Part shown: piece by piece, positions 47,090-59,290 of the stretch | Numbering within the stretch: position 1 is the stretch's first letter | How the letters are laid out: each line of letters opens with the position of its first letter | From: Boswellia sacra | Taxonomy: Eukaryota; Streptophyta; Magnoliopsida; Sapindales; Burseraceae | Assembly (NCBI GenBank): GCA_013180625.2 | Contig: SNVD02012295.1 | Location: 496,001-560,000 of the forward strand | Direction of reading: 5' to 3' | DNA length: 64,000 nt | Translations under genes and position numbers: made by a program | The notes under the pieces: generated by a model | The model's database searches: none | What the model saw: only the letters and a program-made list of their open reading frames with translations | What the model was told of the DNA's origin: nothing

Positions 47090-48943
47090 TATGAATGGGG
47101 CTTATATCCTGCCAAAGTACTTTTGACCACGATATTGTGTCAAAGTCTTTTTCGAGACTTAAGAGAACACAAACGAGCCATGAGTGTATCTGAGAATGGA
47201 CTCATCATCCAATTATTCAACTAGAAATAAATTAGGGCAATTGAATCTCTTGTTTTGGGACCTAAACTACCATAATCTTTTTAAAGACGGGCTCGGGAAG
47301 TTAGGTATGAGTCTTTCAATAGCTCGAATGTAAATCTAGCCTCCCCTTAAGAAATACCAAATAAAAATAGCTCGCGTTGTTTCTTAGTCTGCTTCGTGTT
47401 ATTCATTTTAAGCACACATTTCCATTTTATATTTGTTAGGCATGTTAGGAGATTAATTAATCAATAACGATTATAAATATTCATAGAAAGAGGAAGGAGA
47501 ATATATTACGTTTCCTTTCAAACATGGGGACAGGGGAAGAGGATTACAATAGTTGTATTCAACAATAAAGTAAATTCTACTTCAAAACTTCAAATATAAC
47601 ATTCATTCATTTCTACAATTGAAACATTCAATCATAGAAAGCATATTCATGCAAAACAAGACATTCAATTTGAGACTCGATAAATAGTGAATTCCTCACT
47701 ATCACATGTGAGTCTATTCAATGCTTACCAAGCCTCTTTCATGGCATTGTTCACACATTCATTAAATTATTCTAGCCATGGTATATTCATACATCTATAC
47801 ATATTAATTAATTAAATTTCAATACTAAGCCATAATCTAGAATCATGCATTCTAGCCTAGATTTGATAATTCTATCATGACTTTTTGGTCTATTACTATT
47901 CTAGCGTAGTTCATATTAGTTCATAATTTCATGGAATTTCTAGCCTAAACATGGTTATCATGGCATATTCTAGCATAAGCATGGTTATTATGACATATTC
48001 TAACCTAAACATGATGTTTCTAGCCTAATTCAAGCAATCAACCTCAATCATAGCTATTCTAGGTCAAACAAGACATCCAAGTGCAAAATGATAATTCTTA
48101 CCTATTATATGCTATTTTCTAGCATGCTTTAAAATGATTATAAGTCTTCCTAGCATGATTCTAATCATGTGCTCTTAAGTATGATTTTAAGCATTCGCAA
48201 AGAAATTAAACTCCTAAGCCTGATTCTAATAGAGAAGGGATAACAGACTTACTTTTATAAGCTTATCCATCTTGCAAAACAAATAAGGGTTAGACAATTC
48301 ACAAAACCTTAAACATGCTCATAAGCATAAAATTAAACCCTAATCATGCTTATTCTAAGCAAAAAAAAGTAAATAAAATAAGGGAAGAGGAGAAGACTAC
48401 TCTCAAGACATACTCTTTCTGGGTTTAGAGCAATAGAACGCTTGAAAACTTTAAACTAGAAAAGACTCATTGAATTCTTAAGTATGTCTTCAAGATAAAG
48501 AAGGAAGAATTGTTGAAAATTTGATGTGTGTTGTAAAGTGAGAAGGAGGGGGCTTATATAGTTGAAATTGAAAATGGAAGCATAAAGCCAAAAAGGAAGG
48601 TTTGACAGCCGGGCAGTTGTTCTATTTTAGGGCTTTGCAGTGTAGTTGCTTCTAGCCTTTATCTATTTAGTCGTGTATAACTTTTCAAGTTTAACTTCGA
48701 TTTGTGATTCATAAATTTCTATGAAAACTAGATATCTGTAGCTTCGCAAAGGTATATGACTTATCATCATATTCTTCCGGGATCAAATTTCATGATTTTT
48801 CAAAGTTACATGTCAATTTTTGAGATCTTTCATCAATTCCCTCTCACCTTTCCTTTCTTGGCTTCCAAGGGCATTTTGGCCATTTATATATCTCGACTTT
48901 CATCTTCAAATCTTCATTGAGCCTCAAGAATTTAGTTTCGATA
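47090..48943 (-). repeat. Tat-A 5' LTR (complete)
   Basis: 1854 bp, from TATGAATGGGGC on the left to gcctcaagaatttagtttcg then ata on the right. It aligns with 4974-6057 plus 28427-29342. No gene. Tekay protease sequence begins within 6 bases of its right end. Confidence 0.85.
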
Positions 48944-48948
48944 GTCAG
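48944..48948 (+). repeat. Right target-site duplication of Tat-A (gtcag)
   Basis: Pairs with atcaa at 4969-4973; see that entry. Confidence 0.7.
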
Positions 48949-50737
48949 GTGTACTATTTACCTTTTTTAAAGAAGCTAAGGCATTGTTTGATTCGAGTGC
49001 TACACATTCCTTTGTGTCTTGTGCTTTTATTCATCAAGTGAAGAATCTAGAGAAACCAGCTAAAACCTTTAAATGGTCACTCACCATTTGCTACTCTTTT
49101 AGGTGATTCTACTTTGATTAATCGTGTTAATAAATCTTGTGTCGTGAGTTTTGAGGGTGGAGACTTTTTAGTAGACCTTTTAGCTCTAGAGATACATGAC
49201 TTCGATATTACTTTGGGGATGAATTAGTTAGCAACTTATCATGCTAGTATAGATTACGCTACTAAAGAGATTATCTTTCGTATACCCAGAGAACCAGAAT
49301 TTCATTTTCATAGAACACAAAATATTTATAAAGGTTTCTTGTCCACAGTGAAAGCAAGGAAGTTGCTAATGAAAAGGTATGACAGGTATATGGCTTACGT
49401 TGTGGTGGAGGAGAATGACAAGGTCTCTTTTAGAGACATTCTTGTTGTGGAGGAGTTTCCTGATGTTTTTTCAGATGATCTTCATGGTATACCACTCGAT
49501 CGAGAAATATATTTTGTTATTGACCTATTACCTGGTATGGCACCTCCTTCAAAAGCATCGTATAGGATGGCACCTTTAGAGTTAAAGGAGTTGAAGATAC
49601 AGTTATAAGAATTCTTAGATAAAGGTTTCATTCGCCCTAATGTTTCTCTTTAGGGCGTACCTGTGTTGTTCGTGAAGCAGAAGGATGGAACCATACACCT
49701 ACGTATTGATTATCGAGAACTAAATCATGTCACTATGAAGAATGAGTATCCCCTCCCTAGGATTGATGACCTTTTTGATCAATTACAAGGTGTAGTAGTA
49801 TTCTCAAAGATAGATCTATGATCGAGATACCATCAACGAAAATAAGGAGTAAAGATGTTCCTAAAATAGTTTTGCAAACCTGGTATGGACACTATGAGTT
49901 TTTGGTCAGGCCATTTGTTTTGACAAATGCTCCAATGGCTTTTATGAATTTGATGAATAGAGTCTTTTAGTCATACTTAGGCCAATTTGTCATTGTGTTT
50001 ATTGATAACATCTTGGTTTCCTTTAAAAGCAACTAGAAACATGGAAGGCATCTAAATATTGCACTTCAAACTCTTAGATAGAAGAAGTTATATGCAAAGT
50101 TTAAGAAGTATGAATTTTGGTTGGATAGAGTGGTTTTTCTTAGTCATGTGGTGACTAATGATGGTATTTCAATGGACCTTGTGAAAGTTGAAGCTCTGGT
50201 GAGTTGGAATAAATTCACTAGTATTACTAAGCTTATAAGTTTTCTTGGGTTGGTAGGCTATTATCGACATTTTATAGAAGGGTTTTCCAGTCTTGCTATT
50301 TCGTTAACTTAGTTGACTAGGAAAAATGCAAAATTTTAGTGGGATGAGAATTGTGAACGGAGTTTTCTTAAACTCAAGAATAGATTGGTTTCTTCACCTG
50401 TCCTAGCTATTCCATCTAATGGTATTAGATATATTGTTATAGTGATGCATCTAGAAAGAGTTTGGGTTATGTTTTGATGTAGAATGGAAAGGTAATTGCT
50501 TATGCATCAAGGCAATTGAAGAGTTTTGAGAAGAATTACCCAACCTATGACCTAGAATTGGCAGCTGTAGTTTTAGATTTGGAGACATTATCTACATTGA
50601 GAAACTTATGAGATATTTTTTGATCATAAGAAGAAGCTCAATTTAAGACAGAGAAGATGGCTCGAGTTAGTAAAAGATTATGATTGTGCAATCAATTATC
50701 ACCCTGGCAGGGCGAATGTAGTAGTTGATGTACTTAG
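48949..50737 (+). pseudogene. Tekay protease, reverse transcriptase and RNase H (to the Tat-B insertion)
   Basis: Reading resumes with Gly-Val-Leu, then the protease site FDSSATHSF at 48987-49013 (DSG changed to DSS). The linker RKLLMKRYDRYMAY leads to VVEEFPDVFSDDLHGIP (about 49448). RT carries [16 protein letters not shown] (about 49703) and FSKIDL with its Asp; the YxDD box reads FIDN (49998-50009). A VVTNDGISMD motif is at about 50147. RNase H shows [18 protein letters not shown] (about 50490). The frame ends at NVVVDVLS, cut by Tat-B. Many stops and frameshifts are present. RT and protease are both changed at key residues. Confidence 0.85.
50733..50737 (+). repeat. Left target-site duplication of Tat-B (cttag)
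   Basis: Pairs with gttag at 61926-61930, one mismatch. Joining the Tekay sequence across the insertion keeps the Val-Leu-Ser-Arg-Lys end of RNase H in frame. Confidence 0.78.
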
Positions 50738-52603
50738 TGTGAAAAGGGCTTTCATCCCGCTATAGTGTTTACGACCATGACACTGTGTCAAAGCCTCTTT
50801 CGAGACTTAAGGGAATACAAATGAGCCATGGGTACATAGGGAGAATGAAGTTGCAACCTAATTCTATAATTGGGAATGAATAGGGGCAATCCGATCCCTC
50901 ACTTCAGGACTTAAATTACCTTCATTCTTCAAAGATGGGTTTAGAAAATTAGGTATCAATCACTCGACCAGGCTGGATCAAGATCTGACCTCTATTAGGG
51001 AATACCAAATAGGAATAGCTCGTGTTGCTACTTAGTCTGCTTACGTGGTTAATTTAATGCACTCATTCCATTTTTATCTTTCTAAGACGTGAGGTGATTA
51101 TTCAATCAATAGTGATTACATAAACATCCACAGAAAGAGGGAAGAGAATAGAGTTACATTTCTATCAAACATGAGAGAAGGGGAAGAGGATTACATTGCT
51201 GTTATTCTTCAATAAAATAAATTCTAAAATGTACATTCCTTATATAAATTCGACATATAGAGTGCAAATGATTCATTTGAGACTTAATAGAGAATGAATT
51301 CCTCGCCATCACATGTGAGTCTATTCAACTTCTATTGAACATTGACATTCATTCATTTAAGCATGCATTCTAAGCAATAGTCCCTCACTATCAATATGTG
51401 TCCATCATCACTTCATGGTATCATTCATCCATGCTTATAACATATTCATTAAATATTTGTACATTCATACATCAAACAAAGCCATAATTTAAGATCATGA
51501 CACTTTGACCTAGATTCAATAATTATATCATGGAAATTGCTATTTTAACATAATTCAATATTAATTCGCGACAATTCTAGCCTAATCATAGTTATCATGG
51601 CATATTGGAGCCTAAACATGACATTTCTAACCTAATTCAAGCAATCAACTTCAATCATAGCTATACTAGCTCAACAAGACATCTAAGGACAAAATGATAA
51701 TTCTTACCTAGTCTATGCTATTTCCTAGCATATATCAAATCAAATATAAATTCTTTTATCATGTTTCTAATCACATACTTTTAGGCATGTTTCTAAGCAT
51801 TGAAAAAGATAGTAAATTCATAAACATGTTTCTAAATAAAGAAAGGAGAGCGGACTTACCTCGACACGCTTATCCATCTTGTAAAACAAATGAAAGATTA
51901 AGCAATCCATAAAATCCTAGCATACTTCTATGCATCAAAATAAATCTTAATCATCCTCATTCTAAGTCTAATTCTAAGCATGAAAACAAAAAGAACAAAT
52001 AGAAGGAAGAAGTGAATTTTGCTCTCAGGACGTACCATTTCTAGGTTTTGAGTAATATAAAACGCTTAAAAAATATTAAACTAGAAAAGACTTCTCGAAT
52101 TCTCGAGTGTGTCTTCAGGAGGGAGAAGATAAGATTTCTGGATGTCTCTTCAAAGTGTGCCCAAGGTGTGCTTATATAAGATTTTCTTTGGGTGAAAAAG
52201 TGATAAAAAACCAGTATGGGATTCAGATGAATAGTAGTACTTATCACTACCATATAAATAGTGCATTCACTGTTTGACCCTTCATATTTTATAATTTTGT
52301 AATGCATTTCCTTCCTACCTTTGCCTGTTTGATCGCATCTAACTTTTCAACTACAACTTGGATTCACTATTCGTAAATTTCTATGAAAACTAGATATCTG
52401 TAGCTTAGTAACGGTATATGAGTCATCATCAGATTCCTTTTGGATTAATTTCTGTGATTTTTTATACTCACAAGTTATTTTTTAAGACCTTTCATCGACT
52501 CCTTCTCGCCTTTCTTTTCTTAGCCTACAGGGGCATTTTAGTCATTTTTTTGCTCGACATTCATTTTGTTTCATCGTCGAGCCTCAAAATTCTAGTATCT
52601 ACA
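50738..52603 (-). repeat. Tat-B 3' LTR
   Basis: From TGTGAAAAGGGCTTTC to attctagtatctaca. The minus-strand tract ccaaagttgggagtaagc next to it (52604-52621) is the polypurine tract. No gene in the LTR. Confidence 0.85.
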
Positions 52604-52756
52604 GCTTACTCCCAACTTTGGAGAGGTTTGTGAGACATAAAGGTTGACAAAGTACTCTAGCTTTGTCATTCTTTTTTTCGTCTTGACATCTTCGTCTTCA
52701 TCTCTATTCCATCAAACTTCTCATCATTTCTCTCTCCTCTTCTTTTCGTACAAAAA

Positions 52757-53100
52757 GGTGCATCCATTTAAGGGCTGAGATGCCCTTTCTATGGGTAGAT
52801 GTGCCCACTCAAGAGCTATGATGCCTATCTGAGGGCAGATATGCCCATTTAAGGGTTAATATACCAATCTAAGGGCAGAAGTGCCCATTTAGGGGCTAAT
52901 GTGCCTATCTAAGGGCAAATGTGTCCATTTAAGGTTACGCTGCCATCTAAGGGCGGATGTGCCTATTCAAGGGTTACTATACCCATTTAAGGGTGAATGT
53001 ACCTATTTAAGGGTTACTATGCCTATCTAAGGGCTAATGTGCCCATCTGAGGGCCAAAGTGCCCATCTAAGGGTGAACATGCTCGTTCAAGGGCTCGAAA
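52757..53100 (+). repeat. Tat-B array of about 20-21-bp repeats (roughly 16 copies)
   Basis: Copies of a unit like atgtgcccatctaagggcta in imperfect head-to-tail order. The matching block in Tat-A (29505-29640) has only about six, so the array has expanded or contracted. It has no spacers and is not a CRISPR. The 150 bp before it (52604-52756) matches the same part of Tat-A. Confidence 0.75.
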
Positions 53101-53129
53101 GCATCCTTATGATGCTATGACAAAACAAT

Positions 53130-53370
53130 CTTCAGTGCACCTATTTCTTAGGGTTTTCAACACCCTTCAGTGCACCTATTTCCTAGGGTTTAGTAACACT
53201 CTTCAATGTGCCTCTTCTTAGGGCTTGTGTCTGTTCTAAGGGTTTCAAACACTCTTAAGTGCACCTACTTTTTAGGGTTTTTAACACTAGTCAGTATGCC
53301 TTTCTTAGGGCTTATACCTTCTAAAGGCTTAAAACACTCTTAACTGCACCTACTTATTAGGGTTTCCTTT
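53130..53370 (+). repeat. Tat-B array of about 35-bp repeats
   Basis: Units of form aacactcttcagtgcac then ctacttcttagggttttc, alternating with a variant holding cttcttagggcttgtg. Same as 29655-29980 in Tat-A. Between 53370 and 53960 no gene is seen. Confidence 0.7.
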
Positions 53371-53960
53371 TAATGCATGCCCTACTAGGAAATGTCTATC
53401 ATGCACTGCTTCACGGTCATTAGACCTTTTCATTTTTCATGCCTTCAGCTAAGTATTCTTCATTCTTTCTTTAATTTCTTTAGACTTTGCATTTGTTAGG
53501 TTTCATGCCCTTCTTTCGGGTATTCTTCATGCTTCTTTGCTTTTCTTTAGTCTTTGCATTCAGTGGGTTTCATGCCTTAATATTCTTGCTTCTACTATTG
53601 ATTCCTTCTGGTCTACTAGATAAAATTCTTGATTTGCCATGTTCTAGCATTCTTCATTTTTGATTTCTTTTGCATTCGTTATGTTCTTCACTGGTGAATT
53701 CTTATCATGTTGTTGATTCTTTAACTCAATGTTTTTGCAAGTCCGTGCAAGATATCAAACATCTCTAGGTAATTTCAGAATTAATTCAAAATTTACCTCG
53801 TATGGTGTGTTCTTCAACAAGCTTCTTTTTTGAGGAATTCTTTCATGTGAATCAGTCATCTATCATGACACCCATCCTTCCTTGTGAGTTATTAAACTAT
53901 TGACTTGGCCGGGTGCTTGCCATTGGTATGTTCTGAAGATTTCCTTAATATATAAAGTGT

Positions 53961-54075
53961 TCTTCATTTTTTCCATTTTCTTTCTTTTTCTCTTTTCCTT
54001 TCACTCTCCTTCTCTCCTTCTCTCTTTTCTCTCTCTTCTCTCTTTCCTCTTTTCTCTTCTTATCTTTCCTTTAAC
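53961..54075 (+). repeat. Polypyrimidine tract of Tat-B
   Basis: Almost pure C/T on this strand, equivalent to 30588-30730 in Tat-A. The open frame 53900-54106 follows from it and is not a gene. Confidence 0.75.
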
Positions 54076-54339
54076 CGCTGACCATTTTACCCTTCCAACT
54101 ATCTGACTATCTTCTTCTATTTTTCAAATCTTTTCTTCAAGAAAACCTTTCATCTTTAAAGTAGATGAATGTCAAGTTTCTTCTTCAAAGGAGATGTCTT
54201 TTTTAGGTGGACGCCTTTTTCTTTTTCGAGGGAGATTCCTTCTTTAAGGTGGATGCCTTCTTCTTCTTCTTTCTCAAGGGAGATATCTTCTTTAGGGAGA
54301 ACATCCTTCTTTAAATGAGATGCTTTTTTAATGGTACTT

Positions 54340-55440
54340 GCTTTTGCACATCGCACCGCTTAAGAAAAGTTTTATCAAGATGGAGTTGACTTTGCACATC
54401 ATACTACCTAAGAGAAATCTCATTGACATGAAGCTACTTTTGCACATCATACTACTTGAGAGACATCTCATCAAGATTGAGGTACCTAATCATGCACATT
54501 GTGTTGAACTTAGGAGCTTAATCTAAGTGACTTGCAGAACGTGCTAACTTAAGAGCCACATCTGGTGGCCTGTATTTCAATTGGGTCTCATACTGCCTGG
54601 ATCAAGCACATTACACTTCATGTTGCTTCGATCATGTCTTATTAAGACTGACTTGCACATCTTGCTGCTTCTGTTGGATCTCATCAAGATTGATTTGCAT
54701 ATCATGTTGTTTCTAGTAGTCTCATCAAGATTAACTTGCACATCGTCTACTTCTATTGGGTGTTATCAAGACTGACTTACACATCATACTGCTTCTTCTG
54801 GGTCTCATTGAGACTATTTTGCACATTGTACCGCTTCTATTGGTCTTATCAAGATGACTTGCACATCTTGATACTTGTTGGGTCTCACTGAGATTGTCTT
54901 GCACATTGTGCTACTTCTATTGGATCTCATTGAGACTGTCTTTCACATCGTGCCACTTCTATTGGGTCTCATCGAGATTGACTTGTACATCGTACTACTT
55001 TTGTTGAGTCTAATCAAGACTAACTTGTACATCGTGTTGCTTCTATTGGGTCTCATCGAGATTGACTTGCACATCATGACACTTTTATTAGGTCTCATCG
55101 AGACTATCCTACACATCATGCTAGTTTTGTTGAGTCTTATCGAGATTGACTTACACATTGTGCTACTTTTGTTGGGTCTTATCGAGACTAACTTACACAT
55201 TGTACTACTTCTGTTAAGTCTTATCGAGACTGTCTTGTACATTGTGCTACTTTTGTTAGGTCTCATTGAGACTAACTTGCACATCATGCTACTTTTATTG
55301 GATCTCGATGGGATAGACTTGCACATCGTGCTACTTTTATTGTATCTCCTCAAGATTGACTTGCACATCATGCTGTTTTTGTTGGATCTCATTGAGAATG
55401 ACTTGCATATCGCGATGCTACTGCTATGTCTCCTTAAGGT
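54340..55440 (+). repeat. 42-bp minisatellite, about 26 diverged copies
   Basis: The unit has the form ttgggtctcatcgagattga then cttgcacatcatgctacttctg. The period is 42 bases, a multiple of three, so long frames stay open on both strands: 54875-55492 on plus (repeating LLGLIETDLHIVLL) and 55392-54943 on minus (repeating SNKSSTMCKSISMR-like). These follow from the repeat and are not taken as genes. Copies at the left end (54340-54700) are the most diverged. The block has no counterpart in Tat-A. The purine/pyrimidine repeats at 54150-54330 (ggagatgtcttctttaa type) lead into it. Confidence 0.85.
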
Positions 55441-55589
55441 ATTGAGCCCATTTCTTTTGCGATTGCCCCTAGTATTTCATACTGCATTGTAATTCTACTT
55501 GATTACTTCTGGATTATACACCATTCTGAATTGCGCTTCTTGCAAGAAAACATTTTATGTTTCATGTATGCATTATTTCTATCTTGATT

Positions 55590-55760
55590 ATCTTTTCTAA
55601 CTATGTGCTTCTTGTTTGGATTAGACAAGTCATCAAGAAAATGCCCGTTTGGAGCAAGGGATCAAATACGTTCAGGCTCAAATCGTTGCTTCTTGATGCT
55701 GATAATAATGGTGATGATGAGCAAGGATTGTCATCATCAGCTATTCTTTTTCCCTTCTAC
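55590..55760 (+). pseudogene. Last exon of the antisense PMD gene in Tat-B
   Basis: ttggattagacaagtcatca and the following gagcaaggga, caggctcaaatcgttgctt and aataatggtgatgatgagca match the 3' end of the Tat-A PMD gene (37550-37660). An acceptor-like attag precedes it. The rest of the PMD gene is missing; the minisatellite occupies its place. Confidence 0.55.
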
Positions 55761-55802
55761 TTCATTTCATACCTTCCAATGCCTCTTCTCATAATTCAAC
55801 CT

Positions 55803-56400
55803 GTCTGAGGTTTTTTTCGAGAATCTCCAGTGTCTATTGAGGCTTCTAAAGGATGACAAGTGGAAGTAGCTCAAATCCAGTGGTCTGTACAATATGAAAT
55901 TCCTTCAACATTTAAAGCGCAACATCCCTTGTCTCAAGGATTACACGACCTTCTAGGAGTCTCATCATCATGTCTTTCACTTCAATACGTAAAAGCTTTC
56001 CCCCTTGTACCATGAATTTTCCACCATATTTGTTTCTCATTCATTCAATTCTAATGTTGTCGATGTCTTGCCAACTTTTCAACTTTCTAATTTCTACCAT
56101 GAGCATTTACACTAAAAGTGGTAGAGTGACATTTCCTTCTATCATGTCTTTGCTTGAGATGATGGATAGGAGCACATCCGATTGGCTTTGCATTCTTTAG
56201 TTCTTCCTTCTTATGCAGTTTTTATTGGTCTCTTTCAATCGTCTTGGCGAACTTTATCTTGTGATCATTATTCCTCAAATGGGCTCAGGTTTCACAGCTA
56301 TTCCCCTGATTCTAGTTGAGATAGTGATTGGACTAGATCGTGTCAAGATGGATCCGAGTTAGAGATTCAGTGGCAATTTTCTACTTCTTTAGGTATGTTT
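55803..56400 (+). pseudogene. Antisense DUF7745-like fragment in Tat-B
   Basis: Reads LRLLKDDKWK, a stop, LYNMKFLQHLKRNIPCLKDY and later a decayed LYHEFS, parallel to 38250-38460 of Tat-A; the match continues to about 56400 (gattctagttgagatagtga against 38810-38890). The C-terminal part seen in Tat-A at 39250-39730 is not recognised here. Confidence 0.5.
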
Positions 56401-56950
56401 TTTTAACCTCAAATTTTGCTTACGCCACCTTTTCAACTTAGTGGATTCAATCATTTTTCATTTCTTTTTTTTATGCTTTAATTTTTGCCTAGGTTGCCTT
56501 CTTCGAGTTTTCGACTTAGCAAGCTTAGCCTAATTTTTGTCTGAGCTGCCCTTTCTAGGTTTTTAACTTAGCGAACTTTTTCTTTTTTGTCTTTCATGTC
56601 CCAACTTTTGCCTAGGCTGCCCTTTCGGGTTTTCAGCTTAGTGGGCTTGCCTTAATTTTTGCCTATGTGCCTTTTCAAGTTTTCAGCTTAACAAGCTTTT
56701 TTTTCTTATTTTTCTTTGTTTCTTTTTCTCATATTTGGTTACAAGAGAGGCTATCTATTCTAGCAACATTTCTTACATTTCCTTTGAGATAATTAGATAA
56801 TATATGCCATGATTTTAAAAATGATTAGGGTAATTCTTTGCCCTTTAATTTCATTTCTTACTCAAGATGATTGGATAACCCTTTGTCTCCTACGTCTTTT
56901 CACTTCCGAAGATGGATGGGTAATTCTTTACCCCTTGTGTAAATAGTTCA
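56401..56950 (+). repeat. Irregular repeats downstream of the DUF7745 fragment
   Basis: About four diverged copies of a 70-90-bp unit with ttttgcctaggctgcccttt and gttttcagcttagtgggctt (56410-56720), matching 38900-39165 in Tat-A. Then about three copies of a 50-bp unit around gatgattggataacccttt (56800-56950). Confidence 0.55.
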
Positions 56951-58430
56951 GTATTGTCTTAGGGAATTTCTTCATTCAACTTCAAAGGCATTATTCTTCT
57001 TTCTTTGTAGACATCCATGCTAGACAAATTGACTAACTTCTTCTAGAAGTCGTGCTTCTTCATCGTTGGTGGCAAAGTTGCTTCTTTGATACCCTTAATG
57101 GAAACTGTTGGCAGATTTTCTTCTTGTTGACATGTTTTCAATAAAACCAATGAACTCCAATAATAGGTTTAAATGCTAAATGTGAGTTGTGTATCAGTTT
57201 GATTTACATTCAAGTTCCTCAAGGATTTCACAAATTCATTAGCCCAGTAGTAATGCATTGGTATCATGATTGTTCATAATTTCGACTCTAAGCCAGAATT
57301 ATTTCATTCGAGATTCTTCGTGTGTGTGTGTGTGTGTAGCCAATCCTACTTCATTTGTTAAGACTCGGATAGCTTTATGCAAATAGAAACTAGTGATCAA
57401 TCTCTAAAGATAGAAGAACTACCATAAGCCCGTTTTTCTACTAATGTAGGCTTGTAGGCTCATCACAACATCAATGATCATTAGGGCTTTATCAAGCTTG
57501 TAATGATAGGCTACGGTCAAGGTATGATAAAGGAGACTATAAGGTTATCTCACTCATATCATACAACCATATAGGTTTTAATTGACAGCATCAACTTCTT
57601 CCATTTGTACTCCAAACTTTGAGTTTTCACCCACTATGTTTGCTTTGCTTTTGATTTTGGGGGCTACACCTCTACACTTTACGTGTAATAGGATTAGCAC
57701 TCTTCTTTTCTTTTTCTTTTTCATTTTTTGATTTTCTCTCTATTTATTTTTCTCCTTTCTTTTTCTCTTTTTTTTTCTGCTTTTTTCCAAGCTCAAAATT
57801 GCACAAAAACTTGTCAACTTCCTTTCATTCCCCTATAAGCATGACTTTCAAGGCTCTTTTCTAGAATGTTCATATGTTACGAGTGAAGGGTACTATGTAA
57901 GAAAATTTTTTCTAGTGTTAGGATAAATTTTATGGTTAGACAAAGTAAAGGCTTGATTAGGTTTAATAAGGTATACTAGTGACGATGAAGTAAGTATAGG
58001 TGGACTTGAAAGGCTCAATCGATCCAAATAAGGACTAAATCGCTTCCTTTATGTTATAAGCCTAGGATTTCACCTCGAGCGGTGATCAAACAGGTTCTAG
58101 AGTCTTGTGAGATCTTAACATTAAGCTTTATTCACATAAAGTTTCTCTAAATAATATAAAGTTCCATATTCATGGTTATTGTGCTCAAATGACCTATAGA
58201 ATCAAGAATGAAACTCATCTAACAAAAAGAGTCAAGCATGAAAATAATACAATCTCATGTGTTACCAAAAATATATTTCCAATGAGTATCATAATTTTGT
58301 CAATGATCATCAAAGGAATACATAACTCTTGTATCGTTCTTAAGACGAAACATTTCAAAACATCGTTGTTCTTTTCCCTAGGTCAATGATTCTTCCAAGC
58401 ACTTATGCATCCTCACGGTTTAATCCACTA
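56951..58430. other. Tat-B interior without recognised genes
   Basis: About 1.5 kb of AT-rich sequence with a short GT run (57320-57338) and a second T/C-rich tract (57700-57790). No protein motifs of pol are seen in either strand. This is the interval where pol would lie in Tat-A. Confidence 0.6.
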
Positions 58431-58439
58431 AATTGGCCA

Positions 58440-59290
58440 TATTGCTTTTGATTTTTTGATGTTGTTTCTCTTCTGCCTGGCCTCCAAATCTTCTATTTGG
58501 ATGCCCGAATAATAGAAGCCTACAAAGTTTTTTATTGGAAACCTACGTCAGTCCATCACTGATATTGGCATGGGCCCTATTGATCACCATACAGAATTGG
58601 TCTTTCTTTGCAAGCATCGTGGTCATCTTGGCAGCTCTGGCCCTTTAACGGACTAATATTATGAGAAAGTCTCATTGGGCTTTTGACGTATCATCTTCAA
58701 ATCCCTTAAAGTTACCCCTAGTTGGGTGTTGTAGTGATATTATTCCAAGAATTGTTTTGATGGATCGTCCCAATCTTCTTGAACTCTTTTTGGAAGACGG
58801 TGATACCACACTATTGCATGGCCTTTTAAGGATAGCGTGAAATACTTTAAGATATATTCCTTTGTCAAAGGAGTGGTGGCCACGATAGCTGCATGCTGTC
58901 TCAAGTGTGTCTTTGAATTGCCTTTTCTATTGAACTTGGGCAAGTCTGGCAAACGAAGCTTTGGTGGTAAATTATTGTCTCTAATGAGTAAGATGTCATC
59001 TAGGCCTTTGACCCCTTTAAGGCCCTTCTTCTTCAGGAGGAATTGGACTTTCTTCATGTCTTTGGCCAACTACTTGATCGATTCGGGTTCCTCTTGGTTG
59101 ATTAGGCTTTTCCACCTATCTCTACCTTGGATAATCTCACCATCTTCACCACCATTCTCCTTGGGTGGGGACTGATTCATGCGATTAGGGCCATTCCGTA
59201 AAGCTTCAATGAGTTAGGCTATTTGTTATTTAAGTGCGATGATAACAACCCTCACTTGAGGCATTTCAGCATTATTGTTGGTGCAGCCAT
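58440..59290 (-). pseudogene. Tat-B gag fragment
   Basis: Begins near ATG 59290 with the same start as Tat-A gag and has an insertion with NGPNRMNQSPPKENGGEDGE not found there. The frame 59069-58740 is open: VQFLLKKKGLKGVKGLDDI, LPDLPKFNRKGNSKTHLRQH, LTKEYILKYFTLSLKG and WYHRLPKRVQEDWDD. Decayed gag follows to about 58440 (DLKMIRQKPNETFS). The zinc motif and everything downstream are missing. Confidence 0.78.

Larger units (their letters stand above)
4974..48943 (-). mobile_element. Tat-A: Retand/Tat-type Ty3/gypsy element, minus strand, with nested insertions
   Basis: Two LTRs of about 1.85-2.0 kb bound it: left 4974-29342, split by the CACTA, and right 47090-48943. The order on the minus strand is right LTR, PBS at 47071-47088, gag, protease, RT, RNase H, a second archaeal-type RNase H, integrase, then a long 3' region with antisense PMD and DUF7745-like genes and tandem repeats, then the left LTR. 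A second RNase H and antisense ORFs with amplified repeats near the 3' LTR are known features of the Tat lineage (Retand, Ogre and relatives). Without its insertions it would be about 17 kb. All coding parts are broken. Confidence 0.85.

Noticed and set aside
52604..52640. A PBS to the right of the left Tat-B LTR, implying a plus-strand element
   Set aside because: No TGG start with tRNA match is adjacent; the minus-strand PBS at 60061-60078 and minus-strand gag settle the orientation.
52757..53100. Short regular repeats that could suggest a CRISPR-like array
   Set aside because: Units are head to tail without unique spacers, degenerate, and inside a plant retrotransposon.
54875..55492. A 205-codon Leu/Ile-rich open frame that looks like a membrane protein
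   Set aside because: It is the 42-bp minisatellite read through; the opposite strand is open over the same copies. A period divisible by three explains both.
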